A stretch of DNA of 64,000 nt from Adineta ricciae (GCA_905250025.1 CAJNOJ010000101.1:262206-326205), one strand, 5' to 3'. Positions 44,693 through 60,566 are shown, counted from the first letter of the stretch. Notes: generated by a model not told the origin, from the letters alone. Program-made: numbers and translations.

Positions 44693-47441
44693 ATGCTCAA
44701 AACCAATAATTCCGAGATATTGACCAATACAACCGATAAAAATCTATTAGTTTTTCCGAATATCAACAATAATTTAATCTACTATTTTGTTCCTATTTAT
44801 ACAATCTTATTTCTCATCGGTACATTCGGTAACGGCCTTGTTATCATCAGTATCATCCGTTCCTCACGGCTCCGGACGGTGACAAATACTTATCTACTCA
44901 ACATAGCAGTCGCTGATTTCGTTCTTCTACTCAGCGTCCCGTTTCTCATCGTGACAATTCTCGCTGAGGGTTGGATTTTCGGAAATGTCTTATGCAAAAT
45001 GTATTATAATTTCATCCATATTAACCAATATGTCAGTTCGTTACTACTGGCAGCGCTATCGTTCGATCGATACCTTGCTGTCTGTCATCCTATTCGCGCA
45101 ATTGAATTTCGAACACGAACAAAATGCGTATTGATCATTGCGGGTATGTTAATATTCAAGAGATTTGTTTTCTGTTATTCAATATGTTTCCGTAAAGGAT
45201 GTTGGCTCATCTCCGTTTTCTTTCTGGGTCCGACATGGGTCTTCGCAACAGTGACATCCGAACGGTTCGTCTTCTGGCTCGGCTATCGCGTCCAAAAGTA
45301 AGATGTTTGCTTCGTAGTACTAACACGTATATTGCAGGGCGATGCGCGAAAAAGGCTCATTGGTCTGTATTGAAACAGGATCATTGCCTTGAAGTTATTT
45401 CAGCGGATGAAATTAACGAGGAAAAAGATGTAGAACACGCACTCACCAATTTAAGGACATTGAATTCGACACAATTATAAAGTTTCTTTCATGTCAAACA
45501 AATTAACGCTCAGATCATATAAATCCCAGCAGAGAAGAATCGATGTTTTTAGAAACAGTATGAAGATAGATGACATTTGATGATGGAAAATAGAAAATGG
45601 GCGAGGGAACATGTCTTTACGATCGATGAATTTCATTCGCGCCTTGATTAGATACCAAAAAAGCAAATATACAACGGTCTTTTCAAAGCAGTCGAGTTCA
45701 AAGATTATCCTTCGGGAACTTTTTGTTAAAAACACGAACTTCTCTCTTGGTACCTCCGCAAAATTATCGGACTAACGAGTAGAAATGAGCACGGTAAAGA
45801 GATTCATTAGCATTGAGTTTAGTTTTCCACAATACATTATTTTCTTTTTATATGCACATCACATTGCTGACAAATAAAAGATAGTTAAGGCAACATGCAG
45901 ATTTGAATCCTCAAAATAGAACTACTTTTAACTGACATAGTTTCTGTTGTGCGTTGAACTGTTAACATAAGGCTTTCCTCGATTAATCTTCAAAGAAAAT
46001 AGAAGACGCCTGACGATCTTGATTCACTTTATTATTAGCAATGATCTCAGTGTAAATCGAGGGGGATTTGACATATTTCGGTGGAAATCTTCGCACCTAA
46101 TAATATCTATCAAATAACATTAAAAATTAATGAAGGAATTTTTACGATAAGGTGCTCAGGATGGATAAATATAGCCGATGTTACTAGATGATTGAACAGA
46201 AAATATGGGAAATAAATCTAAAATGACAAGCATGAAATGAAAACTAAGAACACAATAGTATCTTAGGTCTGCAGATCCAAGTCACCCCTTTGACGTCATC
46301 GAATTATGAAACTGTGCTGCAGGGATGTTTTTTTAATTTTTCCTTCTCGATTTGTTCACGAAAGGAAGTGTATGGCGCAGAGAAGATTAGCAGATAAGAG
46401 TTTTTGGTCTCATTTAAACCAGAAAGATTTAGTAGAATTAAGCACGATAATTATGTTCAAGTGTTCTCTTCCTTGAAGCGATACAGATTATTCTTCGAAG
46501 AACATGCACTTTAATGACCTGAGACAACTTTGTTTAGATGTGTCATTGATTTTCCCTCGATTATCTTTACAATTCCGCCTGAAATCGTTTTCACTTACTA
46601 CGCATTTTTCCTCGGATTTCTCTTTCCGGTTTCAATGATCACAACATTTTATATTCTTGTCCTTGTACGACTCAATCGCATCCGACGGAAGCACAAATCC
46701 GAGCTCAAACAACGTTCACATCGAAAAGTAACACGAATCGTTCTCGCCGTCATCACGGCTTATTTTATCTGCTGGGTACCTTACTGGTTTCTCCAGATCT
46801 TTATCACCATCGATCCGCTGATCGATTCTCTACGGTTAAACTTTTCAATTTTACCTGCCAACACCAGTATGCGATTCCTTCGTGAATTAACTCATCTAAC
46901 AACCATTATTGGTTATGCAAACAATTGCCTTAACCCGGTTTTATACGTTTTCCTTTCGGAATCCTTTCGTGAAGAATACTTGATTGTCTTAAAATGTTTC
47001 CATCCTTGTGGATTCTTCACAGACAGTGATTCCAATGATGACAATATCATTCAGAATTCTTATGAACGCGACTTAGGTGATCGCTCGTCGGGAGCAATCG
47101 TCGAACGGCGAGAGAAATCCATGAAGAAGATCAAACATAGCGTGGCCATCGATGAAATTCCTTCGAATTTTCAATCACTTTCTTTATGTTTCCATCGTAA
47201 CAATGACCGGAAGAGTCGTTCATCGTCGACGAGCTTCCTTCCAAAAGAACACGATGAACATTTATGTATGCCCCATCGTAAAGTGTCAGTGACATCTCGC
47301 CGTATAAAAACGGAACAAAAGAAACAATTAATGATGGTCAAATTGACCCTAAATCCAAGATTATCATCGCCAAGGATTCTTGATGACGGCGGAGTTTACT
47401 GTGGTGAAGACACATACACCAAACAGTTGCCAGTAAATTGA
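44693..47441 (+). CDS. rhodopsin-class peptide GPCR, somatostatin/allatostatin-C-like
   Basis: Three exons: 44693-45143, 45198-45297 and 46538-47441; 484 aa. TM1 has FGNGLVIISI, TM2 LLNIAVADFVLL, TM3 ends in SFDRYLAV (DRY), and TM4 is WLISVFFLG. An ECL2 Cys lies in CVIDFP, TM5 in FLGFLFPVSMI, TM6 in FICWVPYW (CWxP) and TM7 in NCLNPVLYVF (NPxxY). N-glycosylation sites (NNS, NTT) precede TM1. The cytoplasmic tail of about 165 residues is Ser/Arg-rich. It should couple to Gi/o and sense a neuropeptide. Intron 1 is 54 nt; intron 2 is 1240 nt, very long for this window, and contains a coding-like segment (45199-45480). The join at CAA AA|A TGT is supported by phase, but the path through intron 2 is not proved. 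AATAAA at 47473-47478. Confidence 0.85.
45199..45480 (+). other. coding-like ORF inside the GPCR intron
   Basis: A 93-codon ORF overlapping GPCR exon 2 in another frame and running on to TAA at 45480. Its second half (about 45341-45480; KKAHWSVLKQDHCLEVISADE..VEHALTNLRTLN) is protein-like. Directly before it stands a textbook 40-nt intron, GTAAGA..TACTAAC..TTGCAG (45298-45337 by signal). Splicing GPCR exon 2 there gives a short tail and a stop, that is, a four-TM product. It may be an alternative terminal exon or a relic of another gene. Confidence 0.3.
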
Positions 47442-48137
47442 TTCAGTTATCAAACTCTTCACTGTTGTTTTAAATAAATAAATATCTCTATTGATTCAAA
47501 AGCAAGTTGTGCGCAGATCATTCAGTGAAAAAAGGGGCAGAAATGTGTGACATATGACAAAAGTATTGTCAAAAGTATCGACAATGAGAGCATAAGAAGG
47601 AAGGCAAAATGTGACAAGAGATAAGAAATGCTTTCAACGGACTCTAAAAAGGCGTCATTTTTTCCGAATTTTTGACATCTGGAGGAAACAAACTGGCGAT
47701 GCCAAGTTCCGAGATTCATTTTGAAAAACCCCAATTTCTTTCCACTCAAACAATTCTGTCAAAATCTATTTCGACCAATTAAATATAAGTACACAATATG
47801 ATGCTTCGTTTATGTTTTATCTTTCAAGACAAACAAACAATACAATTAGAAGTTTTTTTTTGATTTTCTAGTGAATATGTACGTGCCATTGAAGAAGGAG
47901 ATTCGAGGTTATGGATGAATATAATCGGCAGAGAGAAAAACAAAACATTAGACAGATGAACAACAGCAAAAGAAGGAACAAAACGATCTGTAATGGACAC
48001 TTTTCTTAAGAGAAACAAAAAGAAGAAACGACAAAAGCATTTTGTGTTCGTTCGTAAATTTTTTCAATCAATGACATATACAAGGAAAGCAAAAAACTCT
48101 TTTTTTTTCTTGTTTAGCGTTCAATTCATGTGCAGAA
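47442..48137. other. intergenic GPCR - makorin-like (convergent)
   Basis: Holds the GPCR polyadenylation signal and the 3' UTRs of two convergent genes. No further gene seen. Confidence 0.45.
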
Positions 48138-49639
48138 TTAATAAGCACGATCGCGATAACGTGATGATGTATGTCGACTTGATGCCGGCGGCGGTGATGG
48201 TGAATGGTGATGAGAACGACCACTACCATTATGGTGACGATCGCGATCGCGCTCACGGTCTCGGTCACGATCGCGATCACGTTCTCGATCTCGATCTCTC
48301 GATTGTGGATTTTGTTGTTTGTATTGCTTCGCTGCTTCATAATGATCGTAAAAGCATCGATCGGAATATCGGCAAAATCCATGACGAAGGTAATATCGGC
48401 AAGGGAGTGACCTTTAGAAGAAAAAGACAAAACAAACGCTCATTAGTATTGTAGTTGAAAGAAATTCAACGAAAAAATTTTGATTAGATGGATATACATA
48501 TATACCAACGTGTGTGTGTGTGTGTGTTTTCTTTGTCAAGCTCATTCTGATATAAAGATATAAATCACAGCACATCTATACATACAGTTGAAAAGCTTTT
48601 GATAGGTAAAAATAAGTATTTTGGTTGTTTTTCCAAATATAATTGGAGATAAATATTTCTAACAAGCCACGATAAATAAATGGATACTCGTTTAAATGAT
48701 AATCAATATATTAATTCAAGTAAATCTGTTTAAGAGTCATGGACTAAATCTGAGGAAGAACTCGAGCGACGAATAAAAACACAAGTCTAGAAGAATGAGA
48801 TAGTGAAGATCACTGACAGCTTTTATGAATGATTTTATTGTTGTTGTTTTTTTTCTCGCCTTCAGTATCAACGGAAATGTTGCGGAAAAGAAGTTTTACT
48901 TACTTTAGATGATTTTTATGTTTTTTGATGATACGCGCTTTATCATCCTTGTTATCGTACCAATGTTTGCTCGGTGTGATGAATGCTGAACGTACTTTAC
49001 ACACTGGACAACTAAAGTAACACAAAACAAGATGTTTTTCCGGTATTTTTCCAAACAATACCTTTCCGATTCAGCATTATTATAACGCGAGCGTTTCCAT
49101 GAGACAATACATTCGTAACAACTAGAAGAATCACTTTCAACATTGACACGGTTCGATGAAAATCAAAACTTACAAGATATGATCGCAGTTGTCAAGAACG
49201 CCATACAATCGTTTAGCTTCATCGACATCAGCTGAACAAATGCCACAGATGTGTCGACCGGAGTTGCTACCTCCGTCCTTATGACGGCGTCGCTTTGATG
49301 ATGAACTCGACGGCGGAGGTGAAGCTGGCGAACGGCGATGGCTTTCTTTGCGAACGACTGGTGATCGGGAACCTCCTACTGAACTGCGACTGCGTGATCG
49401 AGAAACAGGTGAACGAGGCGATGGTGGGGATGGAGTTCGACTAGAAGGAAAAGGTTGACTTCGGATATTTTAATGAACATTTTTCTATACTGTGAACTAT
49501 CCCGGCGACGTTTTTGTGTTGCTGATGAAGATTGACGAGCAGCACGGCCATTACTATCTTTATCACCGATAAGAATGACGCTTGAATGTGAATGTGATCT
49601 GGGTAAGGGCTCAGGCGAAATTGAACGTTCCGAACTCAT
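48138..49639 (-). CDS. makorin-like RING / CCCH zinc-finger protein with RS/RD tails
   Basis: Five exons: 49639-49479, 49440-49174, 49121-49062, 49011-48904, 48411-48138; 289 aa. An N-terminal Arg/Ser/Pro-rich region (about 1-125) is like that of SR proteins. The RING (about 129-190) is CGICSADVDEAKRLYGVLDNC-x-H..CYECIVSWKRSRYNNAESESCPVC. A makorin-type stretch follows (FITPSKHWYDNKDDKARIIKKHK) and a single CCCH finger (C-x8-C-x4-C-x3-H, CRYYLRHGFCRYSDRCFYDH). The tail is an Arg-Asp dipeptide repeat ending in His/Pro/Ser. Makorins have more CCCH fingers, so this is a short relative, probably a nuclear RNA-associated ubiquitin ligase. The last intron is 492 nt and holds a (TG)n tract. The exon 1 donor (GTTCAT) is weak and least certain. 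Confidence 0.85.
48510..48527. repeat. (TG)n microsatellite in makorin-like intron
   Basis: Nine TG units within the long last intron of the minus-strand gene. Confidence 0.85.
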
Positions 49640-50863
49640 GGTTTAAGCAACTGACATATAAATACAACACAATTATATTGTAATCTGAAAACAAAACATT
49701 AATCTACAGTCTCCCTTCTTTCTTCTCTCTTTCTTTCTTTCATTCTTTCGAATAGTCATGCATTGCAAATTTTAAATAAACAAATAAACAAATACGCGAA
49801 TCAGCGACGAGATACAAATTTCACCGAATGAATTGTCAAAAAAGAGAAATTATTCAAAGAAAACTTTTCACCATCATCCATAAAAATTTCTTCTTTTCTC
49901 TCAGATTATTTACGAATATCCGGAAAAAATATTGACCATATTTTCATCTATAGATGTCAGCTTAACTTGTCACGTTCAAAATGCCATTATATCTCAAAAC
50001 TCAAATAGATCACAAATCGAGTTGTTTTGTGCTTTAAAAATGAACAGTTTGCAACTAGAAGTTTCACGAGGAAACTCTACATGAGCCCTCGAGACGAAAT
50101 ACCACTTATAGTCCCATCATAAGAATCAAAGACAGTCGTCTGTATTTAGCGGATTAATAATAAAGCGTGTCGCATATTCTTTGAAGGACATATCCGAGAT
50201 TTGAAATTTATATGAGGGAATTCATTGATCTATCTTTGTTGTAAGCCGGTACATTGATTAAAAATAGTATGCCGGTATGTTCAATCCGAGATTGTCGCCA
50301 TAAGTACTAATAATATAATATCTTATTAACATTCTGGGTACCTTTTGAAGGTTATATGTTAAATTTGTTTCGGAAAAACCTTAGAAATGCCTTCGTATTT
50401 TCAGGCTAATGGAATGGTTTTTGAGTAATTCATGATCATTAGTCAATTTGAGAACAACATTTCTGTGAACTGAAACTTCATTGATACTTATCGAACGAAG
50501 AAAAACAAATCATAAATGATGCAACTAAAAGATATGATATGTTTATTTTGAGGATGAACAAAGGATTCGTACAATGACGAATTAACTATAGATTGAGCTT
50601 TAACGATTGCGATTTTTGATGAAAACGCAATTTTAACGAAGTGTGTCTATGAGGACATCTTTTGCCAAGTTTTCTATTCGTTAACTTCACATCCTAATAT
50701 AGTTTGTGCTTTTGCCAAATGTTTTTAAACAAATTAAGTAATATTTATGAGCAACAAACTATGATGTGCATGAAATGATCGTTTGACTAGACAAAAGAAT
50801 GCTTTCTTTTTCAGATAATTTTGCTGTTTATTCTGGAAAAATTCTCTTTTTCGAAATAATGTG
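49640..50863. other. divergent intergenic, makorin-like / membralin
   Basis: No coding signal. AT-rich, with a CT-r​ich tract near 49710-49745. Confidence 0.45.
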
Positions 50864-52913
<2,050 letters not shown>

Positions 52914-53286
52914 CAACTCTCCTTGTTGTCACATCCGCTGTAGAATAAAATCTTCTCTCTCATTCTCCGATCGAGCATGTGCATGTACAGTTGAACGACT
53001 TCTCTTTTTCAGTTCTATTTTTCCTGTCGGAGTGTGATTCTTTTCTTTTTCCAAACAGTATCAAAGACGAATGTATTCCCATTATGATCAATCTCATGTT
53101 ATCAATGGACGATTGATACCACAGTTTTGAAAATAAATACAAATTTTTAATATCGAATTCTTGGCGAAGGTGTTTTGTAGTTCTTCGAATCAATAGTGGA
53201 AAATATTTATTTTCTGAGGAACAAAAACAAGATAAACTTATGGTTACATCAAGTTACTTAACATGTAACATTCACAGAAAAGATTC
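52914..53286. other. convergent 3' region, membralin / GPCR 2
   Basis: The 3' UTRs of two convergent genes; no further gene seen. Confidence 0.4.
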
Positions 53287-55772
53287 TCAATGCCATCGGA
53301 ATTTATTCAGAAATTGTCGAAGTCCTGTTCGAAACGCCATTCCGCTGTACGAGTAGAGAAAGAAATTGATCGAGTAAGACGTATACGAGAATAACTGTGT
53401 AAAGAAAACGGCGATGAAAAGTAAATGAATTAATATTTGATCATCGATTATTTCTCCATTGTCCGATAATGGATGATGTATATCCGAGATTGTGTGATTT
53501 TTAATCTCGATAAAGACGAGATTCTTCAATTGATTTGTTGTCAAATTTGCTTTCTCTTGAAAATGATCCAGTGCAGCATGTTGAGTGAAGATCTGTCCAT
53601 CGATTGTACTATGGATTTTCACCAAAATTAAACAGATATGGGCTGGCGCATTGAGCACAAGGAAACAAGTTGAAACCAAAAGGAGCATACGGGTAACGCG
53701 AATCGATTGATTTGTTGGAGCATCCTTACTTGAGAAATGCTCGGAACCTTCGCGTGAGAAATTCGATTTAAGTGATATATTGTTGGCTGGCTTCTGACTT
53801 AATGAGCCGGAGTGTTGCAAAAGTGATGAATGATGATTGTATACAACTGCATTTTTACCAACGATTTCAACTTTTGCCTAAAAAAAGTCAGAAATTCGTC
53901 AGTGATGATGCTGTTCGATGGAGAGTAAAATAAATCACGAGATTTGCCTCAGTGTAAACAGACTTCGTGATGAAGGATTTTTTATATGCTGACTGATGAA
54001 TTATTGACGATTGGACTACCCGCATTAATATATAGATATCCGAAAAGACGTTTTTACAGATTAAAATAGAGAACAGCGATTAACAAAGTATATCCTCTCT
54101 GACCACTATTTTTCTATTTTAGACATGCATGGGCTACGAATGAGCTTCTTGCATACTGTGTACTGACGTCTCTTCCCGGATACTTCTCTTCCACGGTTGT
54201 AAGTGTATTACTTCAAGTATCTATTATTCACGCGACTTAAGCCGCTATTGACGCGTTCTAATTTTAAAAAAGAATTTACCTTTGTGGCGCACATTTCGTT
54301 GTCAACCAATTCTATCTCATCACTATTGATTTGTTGGATTGCCAAAACATTCTTGTTCAACGAATTATCTGAATTATCTTTCCCGGTTATTCCATCGTCG
54401 GAGTATTGCCCTTGAAATGTCGGTAGACACGTGTATGAACAAGTTCTGGAATAAGTATCTTCATTCAGTGTCATATTCTGTTGAGCATTTCGATCTTTTT
54501 TGCGCTGTCTCGGTACTGTGGAGTTTGCAATGATCGCCGATCGAGCATGTTGTCGAATAAGATTCACAATGAGAATGTTAAATATCAAAATAAGAGAAAA
54601 CGGAATGATAAATGAGCATAAAGCGTCACCAATGAACCAGATGAGATTGAATTCCTCTTGGCAATTGACGTGAGGATTAAAATGAATCAATGCCCAACAA
54701 AAGATACAGCTAAAAAGGAATATGCACCCAAGTGGAACAATTGGCGCTGAGCGTCTTTGAGTAGCAGCTTGAATTGGATACCGAACAGCGATGTAACGTT
54801 GGATGGTAAACAACACGGTAAGATAAGCTGAGAGTAACTCAGCTAGTTGACTAAGAAAAGAGATTGTTAAACAAAGACGTTGCGTATCCCATTTGTTAAC
54901 ATCATGAATAACTCGAATTAATAGAGCAATATTTAATATGAGATCGCTGCAAGCTAAAAGAAACAAATGAACTTAGAGTATTGTTTACATCGTCTATCGA
55001 TTAGTTGTAACGTTACTGACAGGGAGGATTTTATGCTCTGATTTTTTTAGCAGTCGGCGAAACTCGACAATAGTCTATACGCGTTGTTGACGTCAGCAGT
55101 GTGACTATTAATTCAGGTAAAATGGCATGTTTGTTTACAACAAAGCCAAGAGAACAAGTTAGGAAAATAAGAGGCAAAAGACATGTTGGTTGCACGAAAT
55201 CGAGGGCGACATGAGTTTATTTGAGAGTCATTCAAGACAAAAGGGCATTGTGTTATGTCAGAAAGATATGAATCTGTCAAGAACAATTTCCTGTTTTTAA
55301 TAGCAAGTTGTATTGCACTCACGTATTGGGAAATGAATGTTTTCCTGAACAAAAAAGAAAATCAGAGTGACAATTTGACGTGTTTGCAAGGTACTGTATG
55401 TAAATTTAACGTTAGTCAACTGAACGAACTCGGGAATATTTTCGATGAAGATTAAACATAGAAGAGAAATCAAAAGCAAAATCAGATTATCGTCGAACAT
55501 TGTAAATCGAACTTCGATCGATGTTCTGCACGAATATCACACTTACCTAGAGCGATCAATGTCCATTTATGTCGAAGATTTTTCGTAATAAAACTCCTTG
55601 ATAGAAGAACGATGGTTGATGAATTGGCAATAAGACCAATGCAGCTAATGATAAGAATATACGGATTCGTGAATTTCACTAAAAGCATCTGTATTTGTTG
55701 AAATTTGTTATAATATTTTGGCGTATTAATTGTTAATTTTAGTGCCGTTGCTACCGTCGATGTATTCAACAT
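53287..55772 (-). CDS. rhodopsin-class GPCR with QRY and NFFLY motifs
   Basis: Three exons: 55772-55547, 54953-54280 and 53877-53287; 496 aa. TM1 is FTNPYILIISCIGLIANSSTIVLLS, TM2 IALACSDLILNIALL, TM3 ends in FTIQRYIAVRYP, then TM4, TM5 (CSFIIPFSLILIFNILIV), a long third loop (about 140 residues), TM6 (MLLLVSTCFLVLNAPAHICLIL) and TM7 (SYSINFFLYSYSG). The DRY motif is QRY and the TM7 NPxxY is NFFLY. These substitutions are seen in lophotrochozoan FMRFamide/orphan-type receptors, so a neuropeptide ligand is likely but unproved. The introns (593 and 402 nt) are long for this window. The extracellular insert between TM6 and TM7 is unusually long. Confidence 0.82.
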
Positions 55773-58700
55773 GGTTGCTGTAAATAGAGAGAGAGCGGCT
55801 AAGTTGTAGATCTAAAATACGGCAATGTTTCGATCAATGAATGTTTTCTTATCTGTTTGTCTCCTTTTCTGAATGCTTCTCTGAACTCACCAACGGTCCA
55901 CGATCGTGTTTTTTTCTTTGTTTCTCTTTATCTTGTCAGTAATTCTTCACCAAAGACAATTAGACTCGCAGTATTATGTGTTACCTGACAGGAGATGAGA
56001 ATCATGCGAAAGATTCGAGTGCGATTGATGTGTCAATCACCAAATGTTAATCGTGCAGAGTGATCTATTCTCTGGGGTTGAGCTCAATGTTGTAAACTAC
56101 ATTCTGGTCAAAGTAGTCGAAGAAAAGGTTTGTAAAATCTTTTGAACATCTGACTATTCAGTGCTTAAGGTAAACTGCTTCGTGAAAGTAGAAGGGTGGG
56201 AAGTGTCACCAAGAAATATTTTTAGGATTAATCTGTATCAAAACACTTCTATCGCACGTCAATGAGAACTGACGTGAGAATGTGTCAGCTCAAATGTAGC
56301 TTTTCATAGTCTCGTTGATTAGGAAGTAGCGAAGCACAAAATTAGATAGTATAGGGAAGATTTCTTGGGGACGTAAAACAAAAAAAACGAACAACTAGTT
56401 ATCAGGATGATTTTTAGGAGGGTATGCTCATTTCCATTTACAAAACACGAGAAACTAATCAGTAAGCGGAGCAGAAACTGAATAACACTGGGCAGATAAG
56501 ATAATGAATAGCATAGCAATCATATACGTTCGATCAAGAGTAAATGGATACATCACGACGGAGACTACGGGTCTTGTTTCAGCTTTATAATCATTTTTCT
56601 TAATGAATACATTGTTCAGATTGTTGAAAATTAGTCAAGGAGAAGAAACGTATTTATTGTCGAGGAGGATTCGAGAAAATAAAGAATAAACTATCAAGAA
56701 TATTTCCTATAAGACTTTATTCATTATCAACGGGAAGCGCGTCATTTGAAAGCTTTTGAACAAAGTCAATTCGACTTGAGCAAGACTATTACATTATGTA
56801 ATGCAACTAAGAGGGTGAACAACTGCTGAGATTTGCTATAATGCCTTAATTAGAATCCCTTGACGTTTTAATGAATTTCTTTTGCGGTCACCGCAATCCC
56901 TGAAAAACACAACATCTGCTTATTTTCTTCACTGTAAGCTCATTTCAATTATCTGTAGAATGTCAACATAAAAAACTGTCTTCTTTCTCGGAGCATGTTG
57001 TAAGTGATAGAAGGTTCGTGACTTTATTATCTCGAGACTTCTCTGCTTTTCTTTCAGTTTGTTTTCTGTGAGATTTACTTATTTAGCTAGCCATGTAAAA
57101 GGATGAAGACGTTTGATGTGTGCGTTGTGGAAAGACAAATCGCTTGGGAATGTGACAACGTTGTACTTTCGTATTATGTTAAGAGAAACAAAGACTTAAA
57201 TAATCTTTAAAAGGATAAGACGAAGGAAATCACTCGCTAGATAAACTCTGCTTCTACAACCTGACTCTCGGTAATCAAAGTTTCAGCGGATTTAATGTCA
57301 CCTGGTGCAGATGTAATGCATCGTTTTGAGCAAGATGATAGAGGAGACTTTTCGCCTAGGCGGTAGTCTCAATTTATGGCTGAGTGCACGCTTGTTCCGG
57401 TGACGTTTGACGATATAATGAAGCTACGCCTGATCATCAAGTAGAAGATCAGTAATGAAACAGTCGTTCTACTCATTCTGCCTTTATCTTTCTTAATCAT
57501 ATGCGAAAATGATTGCTGATAATTATCTCTTGACCGAAGCCCATCAACGACGAAAGCTAAATCGTCGGTAAACAAAAAGAGAACGGCTAACGCTGATGTC
57601 GAACGTTAATCTATCTTTGCAATGTAACAACCATGAAGAAAAAAACGCATTCCACATGAGTGTTCTGATGAAAATAGATCTTATGAGCTTGTCTATGTTA
57701 TTATTGTACTTAATAATACGAATCAAACCTTAACATTAGTTATCGAATGATATCATTATGAATTATCAATAAAACAATAAAGAGGAAATGAAGAAAAGCT
57801 CTGTTCATGTATATAACGACCTTGAACGGATGATTAGACGATACTTTGAAATGATCTAACAAAGAAAAATTAATTATATTCTGTTCATGTCTTCAGTGCA
57901 TTCCACTTATCCACCTGTCAAAGTTAACGATTTCTTTTGTCCGCTATTTTTATGTACATCAATCATTTACTAATGAAAAAACTATGAAAATCTTGCGTTC
58001 TTTTTTCCAATGTCGAACTCACTATGAACTTGTTCATCATCGAATCTAAATAGAAATTCTATTCCGAAATGTTTTTCTACGCGACATTTTCTGTCAAATT
58101 AATCAAATTCCGAGGCACAACTAACTATCATGGACATTTGTGATCAGACGGCTATGAAGTCTCGTTCTTCAATTATAATCAAAGTTCTTCTTTCGACTGT
58201 CAAAAGCTTTGTCATGTTCGAAAAGAAATCTAACCGAGTGAGAAGTTTCTGTTGGACACGAAGAAATTTACATGCTCTGTCAGTATTCGTCAAGTTCTTT
58301 CTCATGCAAAACTATAACCCACACACGGATACAACGTCTAACTTAATATGTACATAAATGTCATTCATTGAAAGTAGATTTCCGAACTAAAAATGTCAGC
58401 CTTAATAAATAATTGTAAAAACATTAGACACAAAAAGGCGTTCCACGAGAGTCGACTTCAGGACAATGACACATCATAGACGTGCTCATCTATATACGAT
58501 ATGCGAATTGTTAATTATACTTGCCTTTCATTATTTTGGTCTTATGAACGTAACTTAGCAAAAGGAATTGTGTGAGGAAACGCGCTACTCGGACCTATAG
58601 TGCAATAAGAGCTGTATTGCGAGGAATGATTGGTGTGTTTAATATTACAAGAGAAACGTCAGCACTTTTGACTTTAATTACTAGAGTAATCGATGAAAAG

Positions 58701-60566
58701 TGTTCCTTAAAGCGTCAATAAAAAGTCCGAGACGACATCCGTTTCATCAGTGTTCGCAATTCAGACTGTTTTCATCTGAGAATTTGATAAAAATATTGCG
58801 AACGGAAAAGTTTAGACTTATTCAAATTTTTCACATAAATTTACACATTTACTTCGTCTGTATGGTAATAACTTAAATTACGTATTTAGGAGATGAAAGT
58901 TTTTACCGAAATTAATTTCTATCAGAAACACATTCCTACCCAAACCTCAAAAATATATTCTTATTCATATGCTGTCTTCAACTTACCACTTCCCTCAAAC
59001 GCAGTAGCAAAGTTGCTTCTCAGAAAGGCCCACAATTTGAGCTGAAAAACTTGTTGATAAGGACGAAAGAAGCGATAATTCCGGTTATTTATAGACTAAA
59101 GAAAACAAGTCATATCAATGCTTGTTGAAATGCTACAGATCTTGAGATTTGTCCTCTCGATGTTCACTCGTGGAGAACGTTTTCTATACAACAGAACGAA
59201 AACGATATAGCTATTCGCTGAAACAACCTATCGGAGATAGTTTCAGCTACGCAAAAACGTGGAGAAGCGAACACGAACAGAATTGCGAATGTAATTATTT
59301 TGACGATTGAAAATCTGGAATTCGAATGAATCTAATCAACAGCTCTCCGTCCAAAAGATATTATCACTATTGAATGACTCGGTTGGTTTCAGTTTATATA
59401 AGACTACTAAGTGAAACTTTTGATCAGCTTAGTTTTTTAATTAGTAATTCACACTTATTTATTGGTGGTTTCGAGTTTCTTCAATTCGCACAACTAGTTG
59501 CAATGCTACCAAAAAGAAAATAATTTTTCACAAAAAAGAAATAGGACAATGTGCATAGAATTCATTGAATATATTTAGCGCGACTATTGTCTTCGTAATT
59601 TCATTAGGATTCGGTGTGAATAAAAAAATTCTTTTGTAAATCAAAATTAACTTCCGTAAAAAAATGCGAAACTAGGTCAATGCAGTCTTTTGTCATTTTC
59701 TCGACTACATAGCATAACTAGCAAAATTTTTGACGTATTACAAAATAACATGTTTTGCAGAAAATATTCTATCGGTAAGAGAAAGGTCTGAACAGGAATT
59801 TCCATGGGCGGAGCTCTAATTATCTCTAGAAAGGTCATTGTACTTCAAAGTATACTCTTTGATCCCATATCATTTCAAGAACTCTTTCTACTTGACTGAT
59901 TTGAATATTGTATTTAAAATTATGTCGCGACGAACAATAAACAATCAACTACGTATTCAATTTCCAATAACAACAATTGATCACGTTCTTCTACTCTATG
60001 ACTTTCGATTTAGAAAGATCGTCTTATATCCGCAATGATCAAATTTTACCGAAGAAAACGTTCAACTCTGTGCGGTATCCTTACGTCACTGAAATGTTTC
60101 ATCTTCGTTCGCATCGGTCTCATAGGAAAGTTGACGATGACTGTAAATCAGTTTTTTCCGCTCCTAAAGAGACAAAAAAGTTTCATAATAATTCACTTGA
60201 TGAATTACTATCCATATTTTCAACTGCATTGTCAATTATCTATACATTATATTTCGGATGAACTGTCTTCACCTACCGACATCTGTTGTCAACGATTTAT
60301 ATATGTCAAACAAAGCTTTTTCGTGAAAACTAAACATATAAATATAAAGTGATAGAATAGATTTGATTGGTCGACTTGTATTGCGGGTACTAAGGTCTAC
60401 TTTGTTGTTTTCATATTTTGTTTATTAATTGTCTTATTTAAATGGTATTCACGTGAATTAATTACGAAATATTTCATTTTGAAATTTCTCGAACTTTGTA
60501 TTTTTAGATCTCGAGTTCTTCGTCATTTCTCATTTGAAATTCAGAATCAACTACATCTAATAGACA
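55773..60566. other. 4.8-kb gene desert
   Basis: I find no convincing coding exon on either strand. Open stretches at 58130-58357 and 59838-60352 lack motifs, proper neighbours or splice signals. Sequence is AT-rich without obvious tandem repeats. The longest gene-free stretch in the window. Confidence 0.5.

Noticed and set aside
45895..45925. tRNA-like TTTGAATCC string
   Set aside because: No acceptor stem, anticodon arm or D arm could be fitted around it.
48068..48454. ORFs across 48.0-48.45 kb on both strands with IAIVTI or HDRDRD style repeats
   Set aside because: Off-frame readings of the Arg-Asp repeat in the makorin-like last exon, whose true frame has the CCCH finger and agrees in splice phase.
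58130..60352. ORFs of 60-105 codons in the 55.8-60.5 kb desert
   Set aside because: Random-length open frames in AT-rich DNA without splice signals, domains or stable neighbours.
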